This document shows positions 1 to 11,600 of a DNA stretch of 64,000 nucleotides, piece by piece. The notes below the pieces were generated by a model. It was not told where the DNA came from. It was given only the letters and a program-made list of their open reading frames with translations, and did no database searches. This DNA is from Theocolax elegans (lineage: Eukaryota; Arthropoda; Insecta; Hymenoptera; Cerocephalidae), in the NCBI GenBank assembly GCA_026168455.1, contig CM047430.1:1689473-1753472 (forward strand). The letters are read 5' to 3'. Numbering within the stretch: position 1 is the first letter of the stretch; the number at the start of each line of letters is the position of its first letter. A program made the position numbers and the translations under genes.

Positions 1-90
1 AATACACATTCTTTCAAGTTATGTTTACAACTTTTTTTTGCGCAAGGAAAAAATACATATATTATGTATTCTTGAAAAAACAATTTTAAA

Positions 91-1056
91 ATATATATGG
101 GCTATTTCACGTCAAGTGGTACGATGAAAATTTTAAATCGCTCCAAAATTTGAAAACAGGCTGCAAATATCTTCCAGAAGATAGAATAAAATTTTTAGGT
201 CTTAAAAATAATTTGCCTGAGAGTTATTCCACCATGAAAAATGGAAATTTTTCAATTTTTTAGGAAAATTGCTATTTTCAAAGCCATTTATTTCAAAATC
301 TATTAATTTTTTTGAAAAAACATAATAAACAATTTTTGTTCAAAATAATCTTTAGAACTTATCTATCTGGGTTACAATTCTTAATTTTAAATTCTCGAAG
401 AGATAGAACGCCCGAAAGTATTAAATATCAAAAAAAGGCGACCACGCCACAATCGATTTTGATCTAACACCGCTTAAAAGATCACATTTTTCGAGACCTT
501 TCGAATGGCGGTGGTTAGATTATTGGCCAAGACCGCTGTTGTAAGTTATGCGCTAAAATACATGAAAATTAGTGATTTTATAAGGTTTATGAGGCATAAC
601 TTACACCAGCAGTCTTGGCCAATAATCTAACCGCCGCCATTCGAAAGCTCTCGAAAAATGTGATCTTTTGAGAGGTGTTAGATTAAAATCGATTGTGGCG
701 TGGTCGCCTTTTTTTGATATTCAATATTTCTGGGTGCCCTATCTCTTCGAGAATTTAAAATTAAGAATTGTAACCCAGATAAATAAGTTCTAAAGATTAT
801 TTTAAACAAAAGTTTTTTATTATGTTTTTTCAAAAAAATCAATAGATTTTGAGATAAATGGCTTTGAAAATAGCAATTTTCCTAAAAAATTGAAAAATTT
901 CCATTTTTCATGATGGAATAACCCTCAGGCAAATTACTTTTAAGACCTAAAAATTTTTTTCAATCTTCTGGAAGATATTTCCAGCCTGTTTTCAAATTTT
1001 GGAGCGATTTAAAATTTTCATCGTACCACTTGACGTGAAATAGCCCATATATATAT
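91..1056. mobile_element. Palindromic foldback element, family P1, full copy
   Basis: Two arms of about 460 bp (91-550 and 593-1056) are inverted copies of each other around a loop of about 42 bp. Both ends read inward as ATATGGGCTATTTCACG, and the match continues with few mismatches to the sequence GGCCAAGACNGCTG beside the loop. The flanks are TA-rich, as expected for a TA-targeting element, but a target duplication cannot be separated from the AT repeats. No coding capacity is seen; short ORFs in the arms are shadows. A transcript would fold into one long hairpin. It is probably a non-autonomous DNA element; the mobilising family is unknown. Confidence 0.8.
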
Positions 1057-1073
1057 TATATAAATATTCCGCC

Positions 1074-1193
1074 GCACACACACACACATACACGCACGCA
1101 CGCACGCACTAACAGACACACAAGCACGCACGCACGCACGCACCCACACACACACACACACACATACATACATACATATATATACATATATAT
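1074..1193. repeat. CA/GCAC/TA compound microsatellite
   Basis: Runs of CA, GCAC and CATA/TA units lie between two foldback copies. Simple sequence, no gene. Confidence 0.9.
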
Positions 1194-1708
1194 GTGCTAT
1201 TTCACGTCAAGTGGTACGATGAAAATTTTAAATGGCTCCAAAATTTGAGAACAAGCTGCAAACATCTTCCAGAACATACAAAAAAAATTTAAGTTTTAAA
1301 AATAATTTGCATAAGAGTTATTCAACCATGAAAAGTAGAAATTTTTCAATTTTTTGGAAAAATTACTATATTTAAAATCACTTATTTTAAAATCTATTGA
1401 TTTTTTTGAAAAAACATTACTAACAACTTTTGTTTGAATTAATCTTTAGAACTTATCTACCCTGGTTACAATTCTTAATTTTAAAATCTCGAAGAGATAG
1501 AACACCCGGACATATTGAATATAAAAAAAGGGCGACCACGCCACAATCGATTTTAATCTAACACCTCTCAAAAGTTCACATTTTTCGCGAGTTTTCGAAT
1601 GGTTTGAGTTAGATTATTGGCCAAGACCGCTGATGTAAGTTATGCCTTATAAACCTCATAAAATCACTAATTTTCACGTATTTTAGGACATAACTTACAC
1701 CAGCGGTG
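1194..1708 (+). mobile_element. Truncated copy of foldback family P1
   Basis: This begins with the same terminal sequence as the first element (GCTATTTCACGTCAAGTGG) and follows its left arm through the loop. It stops a few tens of bases into the right arm at about 1707, next to a TA run. Substitutions and small indels relative to the first copy show that it is an older, separate insertion. No coding capacity. Confidence 0.75.
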
Positions 1709-1726
1709 TAATATATAATATATATA

Positions 1727-2696
1727 TATATGGGATATTCCACACGAAGTGGTCCGATCAAAATTTTAAAATGCACCAAATTTTGGGTACACATTGCAAA
1801 TGTTTTTCAGAATACAGAAAAAAATTCTTAGGTACTGGGATCTATTTGCTCAAAAGTTATTCTAACCTCAAAAAGTAGATTTTTCCAAGTTTTTTTTCAA
1901 CACCAGCTGGGTTCACCGCTATTTAACTCAAAAACTATCAACTTTTACTATAGATCATTATATGTAACATTCGTTGCTAATTGTGTCAAGAATTTATTCT
2001 TCTGGATTAGAATTTCTAATTTCATGGTGAATGTTATATAAACTACATGTCAATATTCAACTTGAAAAAAGTGCAAGTGCGCCACAATTGATTTTTTTAT
2101 CCAAAAGTCTAAAAAAAGCTTGGAGCAATACCTTTCAAATGGTCTGTAGCATTCTTATGGCCTGCAATTCTGTAAAAAGTTATTATAAGTTGAAGAAAGA
2201 GAAAAAATTCACAAAAATTAACATGGTAATTTCCATTTAAATTTTTTAAAAAATTTCGTGTTTTTTTAAATTATCATAACTTTTTGCAGAATTGAAGGCC
2301 ATAAAAATGCTATAGACCATTTGAAAGGTATTGCTCCAAGCTTTTTTTTAGACTTTTGAAGTTGAATATTGACATGTACTTTATATAACATTCACCTTGA
2401 AATTAGGAATTCTAACCCAGAAGAATAAATTCCAGACACAATTAGCAACGAATGTTACATATAATGTTCTATAGTAAAAGTTGATAGATTTTGAGTTAAA
2501 TAGTGGTAAACCCAGCTGGTGTTGAAAAAAACTTGGAAAAATCCACTTTTTGAGGTTAGAATAACTTTTGAACAAATAGATTCCAGTACCTAAAAATTTT
2601 TTTCTGTATTCTGAAAAACATTTGCAATGTGTACCCAAAATTTGGTGCATTTTAAAATTTTGATCGGACCACTTCGTGTGGAATATCCCATATATA
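1727..2696. mobile_element. Palindromic foldback element, family P2
   Basis: Arms at about 1727-2180 and 2270-2696 are inverted copies. The ends read ATATGGGATATTCCACACG and the arms share GTGGTCCGATCAAAATTTT. Layout, length and TATA flanks match family P1 and the terminal bases are similar (GGGCTATTTCACG against GGGATATTCCACACG), but the internal sequence is different. P1 and P2 therefore look like related subfamilies. Noncoding. Confidence 0.8.
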
Positions 2697-3570
2697 TGTG
2701 TGTGTTAATGAACAATTAACTTACCAAAAATAGTAAAGTGCATATATTTAATTGTAGTATTTAGTAAAAACCTATTAAAATTTTAGATTATTTTGAACAA
2801 ATCTAAATAGAACTTTACCTCCTAAAATTAATTTATTTAATGACGAAGGGTCATCGCCAAGAGTTTTATATGTCATTAGTATTTTGTACTTTTAGAGTAA
2901 TAAAACTTTCTTCTTAATTAAATTAATTTTTGTATTAGTTTTAAAGAATTATTTATAACATTTTAGCGGCATATAAATAAAAACCTGTTTCTTCCATTTC
3001 TCCCGTAATTCATAATTTGCACCCTCTTTCAAAATTTACGTTTTAATCCATAATTATATCCTATTTATTTTTCACTTTAGTTACAGACCCCATATATTTA
3101 TTTTAATTATTATAAACAAAGGCATTCCTTAAATAACCTTTTGTTTCTAATAAATACATACTTGTTTATTTAAAATATTGTTTTATATAAATATAAGTAA
3201 TCTACTCACTTATATATCCATACAAATTTTAAATTTTGATTTAAATAATATTTGAATTAAATGCTACTAAATTAATAATTTTCGAAAAACTTTTCAAATG
3301 TAATTCGTATTTTATATTGCCACTGTTAAAATTTGCATTTTCTTTTGCCATTACTGTTTATAATAGAATTATCTTAAAAATGCAATAATTAATGTATTTA
3401 ATTTTTATATTATATGTATATTTCACATATAGATATTTGGAAAAGTGTATGTTATACTTGATTAATATTTATTATATCTTCGAAAAATTGTGCATTTTTT
3501 TTTAAAACATTACATTAAATTTTAGGTCCGTTTTTATTTTATGAGTTTTATCAAGAATAAGTAAACTAAT
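2697..3570. other. AT-rich sequence with no recognisable feature
   Basis: About 870 bp, strongly AT-rich, without long ORFs, terminal repeats or tandem structure that I can see. Confidence 0.6.
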
Positions 3571-3838
3571 AGACATTCTTTCAAGTTATAATCACAAAAA
3601 AGAAATTTTAAGTGTTAAAAATAATTTGCCTAAGAGTTATTCCACCATGATAAATGGAAAGTTTTCAATTTTTAGAAAAATTACTAGATTTAAAAGCCAT
3701 TTATCTCAAAATCTATTGATTTTTTTGAAAAAACATAATAAACAACATTTGTTCAAAATAATCTTTAGAACTTATTGACCTCGGTTACAATTCTTAATTT
3801 TAAAATCTCGAAGAGATAGAACGCCCAGAAATATTGAA
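3571..3838 (+). mobile_element. Fragment of foldback family P1
   Basis: The sequence matches the middle of the P1 left arm, including TTTTTTTGAAAAAACATAATAAAC and CTCGAAGAGATAGAACGCCC, and ends in a CA repeat. Neither P1 terminus is present, so it is an internal fragment. Confidence 0.65.
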
Positions 3839-3839
3839 T

Positions 3840-3875
<36 letters not shown>

Positions 3876-3944
3876 ACACCCACACATACACACTTTTATA
3901 TATATATTACATATATATGACATATATATATATATATATAACAC
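3839..3944. repeat. CA and TA microsatellites before the Gypsy-1 LTR
   Basis: (CA)n is followed by (TA)n directly against the left end of the 5' LTR. Simple sequence. Confidence 0.9.
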
Positions 3945-4746
3945 TGTAACGAATCAATGTAATATTTGATTATATTACATTGCTCGTTACATTCTCTCTC
4001 TCTGTCTAGCCTGTGTATTAATCTTTACAGATGTTACAGGTCGACGTTCGACGATTTTCGGCGATTTTCGCGGACCTTCGTAAAGGTAAAAGTAGGGAAA
4101 GAGAGAGAGAGTTTTCGGTTTGTAAGTGCGAGAGCACTTAGACTAATCTCAACCGTCGAGAGATTAAATTCAACCGGGTGATTAATCTCAACCGTCGTGA
4201 GAAACCTTGTTGTGTATTCTTCTCTCCATATTTTGATCGCCCCGTTCTTGTGATCCTGGTGCTGTGCTGGTGATCCAGTGGAGTTAGACTAGTTTGCTTG
4301 GCGACGACGCAGCCCAGGAAGCTAAAGAGTAGCGACTACGCAGACTTCGTCTGGTTGTTTAATCATCGATCGCGGCTCACGCACTGTAAGTGCCAGTTTT
4401 GTAGTCTCTCTCTCTCTCTCTTTCTCTCTTTATTTATTTCGCGTATATATCGACCTGCGTTTCGCGCTCTGCGACGCGCCTGTATTACTTTTTTCCCGAA
4501 TACATTTATTTTTGTTATTAATTGAATATTGCATTGTTGCTTATTTAGTTGTTTACCCCTTTTTCTCGCGTTTCGCTAAATAAAGATTACCGCCGCCTCC
4601 GCCTATACGGCTTATTATAGTCGTATTATTACTGAGCGGCTGATCGCGTAAATGAGACTATTATTTTAACGGTAGTTAATTGTTATTATTAACTTTATAT
4701 TATAATATTTTATTTATTGTTATTAAATAATAGCAAAACCGTTACA
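3945..4746 (+). repeat. Gypsy-1 5' LTR
   Basis: 802 bp beginning TGTAACGAATCA and ending AACCGTTACA, a TG...CA terminus with the inverted repeat TGTAAC/GTTACA. The first 190 bp recur at 12588. It contains CT-rich tracts and an AATAAA-like ATAAAG near 4580. The primer-binding site follows immediately, which fixes the right boundary. Confidence 0.88.
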
Positions 4747-4764
4747 TGGCGCCCAACGTGCATG
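4747..4764 (+). other. Gypsy-1 primer-binding site
   Basis: TGGCGCCCAACGTGCATG starts directly after the LTR CA. A TGG at this place is the usual complement of a tRNA CCA end. The specific tRNA was not identified. Confidence 0.75.
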
Positions 4765-5744
4765 GTAATTAGCGATACGCATATGATTGACAATTAATAG
4801 TCTCAAAATTTAATTTTTAATATTTAAAAGTTTTAATTCAGTCAATAGGCGTGTTAAATTAAGAGATCTTATTTCGAGCATTTCGAGAGCAAGCGAGCGC
4901 AGTGTTTACGTTTCGCGGTGATTCGCGGTGTTTATGCTTCAAATAATATTCGAAGTGTGTAACTTTATCCTTTTCGAAAATATTCTTTCGTATCTTATAT
5001 TTTTCGAATTGTAAATCGATTTTCCTTTTCGATTTAATTTTAGCGTATCGCGAATTAATTAATCATTTCGTGCTTCTTTTATTATTTAATTGTTTATTTA
5101 AATAATTATTAGCGACACCGCGGAAAGTACAATTATTGGTTTTTTTTCTAATAATTTTTCGTAAGCTATATAATCGCAATTTAGGTTGAGTTAGTCTATT
5201 TCGCGTGCGTGCGTGTAAGTGTATGTGTAATTTATGCGGTAATTATAAGTATTGTAGCGTATCGTGGTACATGTATGTATATGTAAGCGTGTGCGCAAAT
5301 ACAGTAAAGTAATTTATTTTTTTAAATTTGTATTCAATTTAATTTTTGTTGTTGTTATTATAAATTATTTAAATAATTTTATAGCGTTTCTTCGCAATTT
5401 AAAATTTTGTTTTTTTTTAAAATAATTATTATCTTTAAACAATTTATTTTAAATTCTTCAAATTTCTTTGTATATTAAAATCGCTAATTCAATTTAATTC
5501 TTTTTTTCTTTTGTAAACAATTAAAAAAAGAATTTATTTTAACAAGTTGCAGATTTGTAATATTTTGTTTTTTTCACAAATTAGTTGTTTTTTTTATTAA
5601 ATTTAAGCGAATTTGCGCATTATTTAATAGCGATTTGCAATTATTTTGTAATTTGTTCAATAAGTTTTTTTTTAATTGTGAGAATTTATCTTGCCAATAA
5701 GGCCTGAAATTTAAATTTTATTCAATTTTTTTTTATAATTCAAA
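4765..5744 (+). other. Gypsy-1 untranslated leader
   Basis: About 980 bp, AT-rich with poly-T runs and no ORF. It contains a good splice-donor-like GTAAGT at 5215-5220, which could pair with the acceptor before ORF3 (about 11599). That pairing is inference. Confidence 0.5.
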
Positions 5745-7865
5745 ATGGCGTGCATGAATGAGAGTGATTTCGATCAAACATACGGAGTCGAGATCCAAGG
5801 ATGGATTTTGAATTTAACAGCTGATCAATTCGATTCCGTCCTCGATCAGCTAGAATTGACACGTGACGGTACGCCCTTTGTACGTGTAGATAGGTTATAT
5901 AGGCGTTTACGCGGCGATTATACAGCCGCGGATTTCGTCCAGTCAACTAGTGACGATGATTTAGTTTCGCGGACTCGTCGTGAACAAAGACTCTGCACCC
6001 TTTTGAAACATGCGAAATTTAGCGAAGAAGCGCAAGTACAGATTGCGCACAGACAATTTGAAAATCTTAATCGAGCAGATGAGAGCGGATTCTCTCCGCT
6101 TGCCAATAGCTCGAAGTCAAATGACGATCAACTTGCCGATTCCGATGCGGAATCGCAGCATAGCGAGGTTAACGCGGGAAATATCGCGGGGAACCTTGCG
6201 GAAAACGCGGCGGAAAACACCGCCGAAAATAATTTTAAATCAAATTTTGAATTGACTCCGATAAAAACGCTTAACACAACTATACCGGTAAGACCAATTC
6301 CTACCATTTCGACCGCGATGATAACGACCGCTACTACAACTACGTACTCGACGACGCAAGCAGCGAGTACGCATTTACAATCAAGAGGTGCGATACCAAA
6401 AACGGTATTTTCTTCAAAAGAAAATAATAAAATAGATAATGATATCGTTTTATGTGCATTAGCTAATGGCGCAGTCTAAAACGCTCCAAGGGGTTTAGCC
6501 CTGGAGTTGAGTAGAAGGCAATCGCTTGCCTTTCAACAAGAGAAGGAGTTGAATTATCTAAGGCAGCAATTAGCGGATTTTGCGACGAGTACGCAGCTTC
6601 CAACGCAAACGTCAATTGTGGCGGAACAGCAGCGGAAAAAAGCGCAAAAGTGTAAATTTTCAGGATAGGTTTAATTTAAATTACTTTCAAGCTGATAAGT
6701 ATCCGCAAGCACCTCAAGCGTCAACGCACACACAATCGGAAATTAATTCGGATCCACGTTTGAACGCAAACGCTCCGTGTTTTTCCACTCCCACATCTAG
6801 CGACATACGTCAGTTTTCGTCTCTGCCACCTCCTGCGGATCGGCATGAGTCTGGAAGGGGGGGAAATGTGCCTGTAGTTACGAGTAATCATTTGACGCAA
6901 CTCTTGTCGAATATGTCGACGAGAGCGCCTACACAGTCACATGACGTAGGTCGCACTGTTTGCCAGTGGAACATTAAGTTTTCCGGCGAAAAACGCGAAA
7001 GCATCGAGGAATTTATTCAGCGCATATAAGAATGTCGCAAGCTAGCGCATATTTCCGACGCGGATTTACTGAATGCTTTCTCGGAGCTGTTAACTGGCGT
7101 AGCGCTACATTGGTATCGCCAATCGCGGAAAGATTGGAATACTTGGGCTGAATTTGCAATGCTGCTCGACGATGTTATGGCGTTGAGCAGAACTTTCAGC
7201 AGCGCTTAATGGCGGAAGCGCAAGCACGCAAGCAGGGGAGAGAAGAGCCAGCCCGTGATTACATTTTCTGCTTGCTAACCATATTTAGCAGAATGGTTCC
7301 GAAAGAAAAGGTTACAAGCGTCGATAGGCTTGTGCAGCTAGCTCGTCAGGCGGAAGAGCTTATCGAGGAAGAGCGGAATTTTCCCGCGCCTCCGCCGCCA
7401 GAAAAGAGCGTTCTGCCTTCTGTGGCTTATAAGCAGCCAGATGCCAGAGGTAAGAAGGGCGGAAAAGCTGCTAGCGATGATGCTACGGTAAAAGTAGCGA
7501 GTATCGCAAAACCTACGATGGAAAATTTGGCCAAACTCTTGGAGAAGATGCTAGATGAGAGATTTAGTAAATATGCGAATTCGTTTGCGAATTCCGCCAA
7601 TAAGAAAGGTCAAACCGCGCGTAATTTCCATAAACCAGGTGCGCCGAAAGGAGCGAAGAATGTCTCTGGTAAGCCATCCGGCGTGACTATTATAGAAGTC
7701 AAGGATGACCAATCATCTAAAGCTCATACGAAATCCGCGCGTAGTCGCAACCGCGATAAGAAAACGGGTCACAAAGAGCGTGTATACTGCTATCGCTGCG
7801 GTTGGCCCGGGTATATCAAGATGGATTGTCCTGAGTGCTCGGGAAACGAGAAAAGGGGCGAATAG
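5745..7865 (+). pseudogene. gag: Gypsy-1 gag, broken
   Basis: Gag would be the structural particle protein. The ATG at 5745 opens a 244-codon N-terminal part ending at 6479. The reading continues in another frame from about 6580 to a TAA at 7027-7029, and in the first frame again from about 7190 to 7865. The middle part has the capsid-like pattern of the retrotransposon gag family (LTGVALHWYR, then FQQRL and YIFCLL). Near the C-terminus is a single CCHC-type zinc knuckle, CYRCGWPGYIKMDC (7788-7830), in which the expected histidine is tyrosine. At least two frameshifts, one stop and this substitution mean it is not functional. The final 31 bases overlap the pol frame, which is -1 relative to gag, as is common in Gypsy elements. 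Confidence 0.85.
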
Positions 7866-10800
7866 ATAAGGTCCCTATCGCCCCAATTATTAGTGAGACC
7901 TCTGATATGGATGAAATTCCATCAGTAATTGCGCAAACGGAGAAAATGCCCTCGCTTTTGCCTGTCGGAATTGACAGACAATCAGCGGAAAAAGGTGTTT
8001 GCGATTCTCGCGCTGGAACGCCAGTTGAGGAAGGAACTCTACAGTCTACTCCCTGGTGGCTGCAGATCGGAATCGGTGGATTCCGCGTACGCGCTTTGTG
8101 CGATTGAGGGGCGGCTCGCACGGTTATTAATTCCTTAGGCTTGCAAATAGCATCAGCCATAGGAAAACCGTTAACACCTTACATTGGACCAGGTGCACGA
8201 CTCGCTAACGGCCAAAGCGCTCCAATGCTTGGACGTTTAGAGCTGCCGTTTGATTTAGCGAATGAACGCCATTACTTAGATGTTTTAGTAATGAGCGATC
8301 TCGACGCCGATTGTATACTCGGTGCCGATTTTATTCGTGCGTTTAACGCTGTTTTGTTTTCGCGTGAAAATCAGTTGCTGATTGAAAACGTGGCTGACGC
8401 AATTCAGCTTGAAGTATCTGGTATCGGCATTGGTGAGGCCTGCTCACTAGCTACCGTTGGCTTAGCAGATATTGACGAAGCGCAACGCAAACAACTCAAT
8501 GAGTTGTTAGAAAAGCGTTTGACTGCTCTGAATGCAAAGCTAGGTTGCACTAACTTAACTGAGCATGAAATTGATGTGGACGGTTCGCGTTCCATCAAAG
8601 AGCGCTATTATCCGGTGTCTCAGAAGATCGAGCATGAGATGCACGCTCAAGTACAACAGATGCTTGACGCGGGGATAATTCGCCCGTCGACGAGCGAGTG
8701 GTCGAGCCCAGTAGTCATGGTGCGGAAATCTAACGGTACCTATAGATTCTGCATCGACTACCGAAAGCTCAATTCCGTCTCGAAGACCTGCGCTTATCCG
8801 CTTCCCTATATGGAGATTATTTTGCGTAAACTCCAAAGGGCACGCTACATAAGCACGCTGGATTTAAGCAGCGCATACCATCAGGTTCCGATGAAAAAGG
8901 GATCGGAACATTTGACGACTTTCACGGTGCCTGGCTTAGGCTTATATGAGTTTACTCGGATGCCGTACGGTGTGGCGGGGGGGCCCGCTACGTTTCAACA
9001 GCTGATAGATAGGATGATAGGTCCTGATCTTGAACCGTACGCGTTTTCGTATCTTGATGACGTCATTATAGTCACCGAGACGTTCGAAGAGCATCTCAAA
9101 TGGCTTGAGCATGTCCTAAAGCGGATTTCCGCCGCGGGACTTACGATAAACCGTGAGAAAAGCGAATTTTGCCGCAACGAGGTTAAGTATCTCGGCGTGT
9201 TGGTGAATCGCGATGGATTTCGCCCTGATCTGGACAAGATAGCGCCGATCGTGGATTATCCCGCGCCATCTAACCTCAAGAAGCTACGCTCTTTCCTCGG
9301 CATGGTTTTATGGTATAGAAAATTTCTAGAGGATTTTGCTACGCTTGCGGAACCGCTTACCAAGTTAACAAAGAAAAATGTTAAATTTGAGTGGGGCGAG
9401 GAACAACAGTTCGCTTTTGAACAAATCAAAGCGTTAATAGCATTTGCGCCTATCCTCCATCGGCCATCTTTCGAGCATCAGTTCGTGATTCAGACTGACG
9501 CTAGCGACACTGGCTTAGGAGCGGTTTTAACGCAAACTATTGACGGAGAAGAGCGAGTACTTAGTTTCGCCAGTCGTACGTTAAACGCGGCGGAACGTAA
9601 CTACTCGGTTACCGAACGAGAGTGCTTAGCTGTATTATGGGCCGTAGAAAAATTCCGCTCATATGTAGAGGGTTATCGCTTTAAGGTTATAACAGACCAT
9701 AGCAGTTTAAAATGGCTGTGCAACTTGCGTAACCCTACTGGACGCTTAGCGCGTTGGGCACTTAAGCTCCCAAGCTATGATTATGAGATCGAGCACCGCA
9801 AAGGATCTCTTAATGTCATGCCTGATGCCCTCTCTCGTGTATTTGAAAATGACTCGGATTGCGACATCGCTACAGTGAGTTTGCCGTACGACACTCAAGA
9901 TGAGTGGTATACGCAAAAACTTGCAAATGTCAGCGGAAATCCGGAAAAATACCAAGACTGGAAGGTGCTTGGAGGTAGATTATATCATTATAAGCCTGAC
10001 CCTTCCATAGATGACTATTTCAAAGACGAAGACGCTTGGAAACTGGCGGTACCGCAGGAGAAACGTCAACAAGTTCTCTGCGAAAATCATGATGAGCCAA
10101 CTGCTGGACATCTTGGCCGAAACAAAACGTATCAGCGGATAGCGCAATACTATTATTGGCCTGCGATGCTTAAAGATATCGCCGAATTTGTGCAGAATTG
10201 CTCGATTTGCCAGCAATGTAAAGTGCCACAGCAGGCTCCTGCAGGTTTCATGGGAAAACGTGTTATTTCGCGTCCATGGGAAATTGTTGCAGGTGATATC
10301 ATGGGACCGTTTCCACGTTCTTCGCATGGATTTGAATATCTTTTAATATTCATGGACTTATTCACTCGTTGGATAGAGTGTATCCCTATACGGAAAGCAA
10401 ACTCGCATACCATTCGGCGCGAGCTGAATGAGCGCGTTTTCTTGCGTTTCGGCGTGCCTGATGTTTTTCATTCCGACAATGGCACGGAGTTTAAGAATGC
10501 TGCTGTGGAGCAATTCTTAGCTGAACACGGCGTGGTTCATACTACGATTCCGCCTTACCATGTACAGGCGAATCCTGTAGAACGCGTTAATCGCACGATA
10601 AAAACGATGATTACTTCGTTTATCGAGACGAATCATAAAACATGGGACGCTCACATCTCTGAGCTCATGTTCGCGTATAATACCGCCGTGCAAGATTCTA
10701 CCGGCGCAAATCCTGCTTTCCTAAATATGGGAAGAAACCCTGTTCCGCCAAAAAGCTTGCGGAAAATGGAAGATCAAGCCGTCGCCGACAGCAAAGCCGC

Positions 10801-11479
10801 AGCAGCTGTTCAAAATTGGCAACAGCGTATTCAAACGCTGCCAGAGCTGCAAGCTCAAGCTGCTGAACGAGCGACATGCGCACAAGCCCGTCAGGCCGAA
10901 TATTATAATTCAAAACGCCGCGATGTACAATTTGCCGTGGGACAAAAAGTTTCTAAACGGAATCGTATACTTTCGTCCGCTGCCCAAGGCATAGCTGCTA
11001 AGCTAGCTCCGAAATACATCGGACCTTTCATTGTTTCGGCGTTACTCGGCTCAAACGTGGTAGAGCTCATCAGCAATGATGGAAAAGAAGCAGGTAAATG
11101 CCTCATCAATGAACTGAAACCGTATTATAAAGACCAGACAGACGTAACTGAGGAGAGTAAATTAAATCGAGAGGATGCGACGAGGGACAGCGAGGGATTA
11201 AACGCAGAGCGAAGAGCTAACGACGAGTCCAACGATATTGATCCTGTGAGCGCGAACGCACTGCGTAAGCGAGGTAGGCCGCGCAAAACTCGGGTAGTTG
11301 TTAGTCGTATGACCGCGGTTGATCGTGCCCCTTCTAACGAGCGATTGAAGGCGAACGCTAATGTACACGCGAATCCTTCGACGACGGAAAATAGGCGCGG
11401 AAGACCGAAAGGGGTAAAGAACAGGCCCGTATCCCCGGTAGAAACGAACGAACTGCGCACTCGGTCGCGAAAACCGTAA
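7835..11479 (+). pseudogene. pol: Gypsy-1 pol polyprotein with a stop in the protease motif
   Basis: One frame runs from 7835 to 11479 except for a TGA at 8105-8107, exactly where the serine of the aspartic-protease D-S-G motif is expected (LCD, stop, GAART). The rest of the protease follows, with ILGADF. Counting residues from 8141: RT lies around 155-330 with YLDD at about 304. RNase H lies around 450-570 (TDAS, then TDHSSLKWL and DALSR). The zinc-binding H-H-C-C domain of integrase is near 650-690. The integrase core has aspartates in GDIMG (about 717) and SDNGTEF (about 777) and a glutamate in NPVERVN (about 812), giving the D-D-35-E spacing. The C-terminal tail carries two AT-hook-like motifs, KRGRPRKTR (about 1044) and RRGRPKG (about 1085). 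Apart from the TGA, pol is open and full length. Confidence 0.9.
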
Positions 11480-11583
11480 AATTCCCTTTGAGCGATTGAT
11501 GTATTTACGCGTACCGTTCTCTGAATCTGTAATTTTTATAATCTTTTTCATTCTGTCATTTGTATAAAGCATGGCCTGATATT

Positions 11584-11599
11584 TACTAACCTGTTCCAG
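11584..11599 (+). promoter_or_regulatory. Candidate branch point and splice acceptor for ORF3
   Basis: TACTAAC at 11584-11590 is a perfect branch-point consensus, followed by CTGTTCCAG ending at 11599. The ORF3 frame is open from 11601, while an in-frame TGA lies just upstream at 11577. The branch-to-AG distance is short. Confidence 0.4.
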
Positions 11600-11600
11600 A

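Noticed and set aside
2031..2240. ORFs inside the foldback arms
   Set aside because: Arms are AT-rich inverted copies, and the frames differ between copies and carry no motif.
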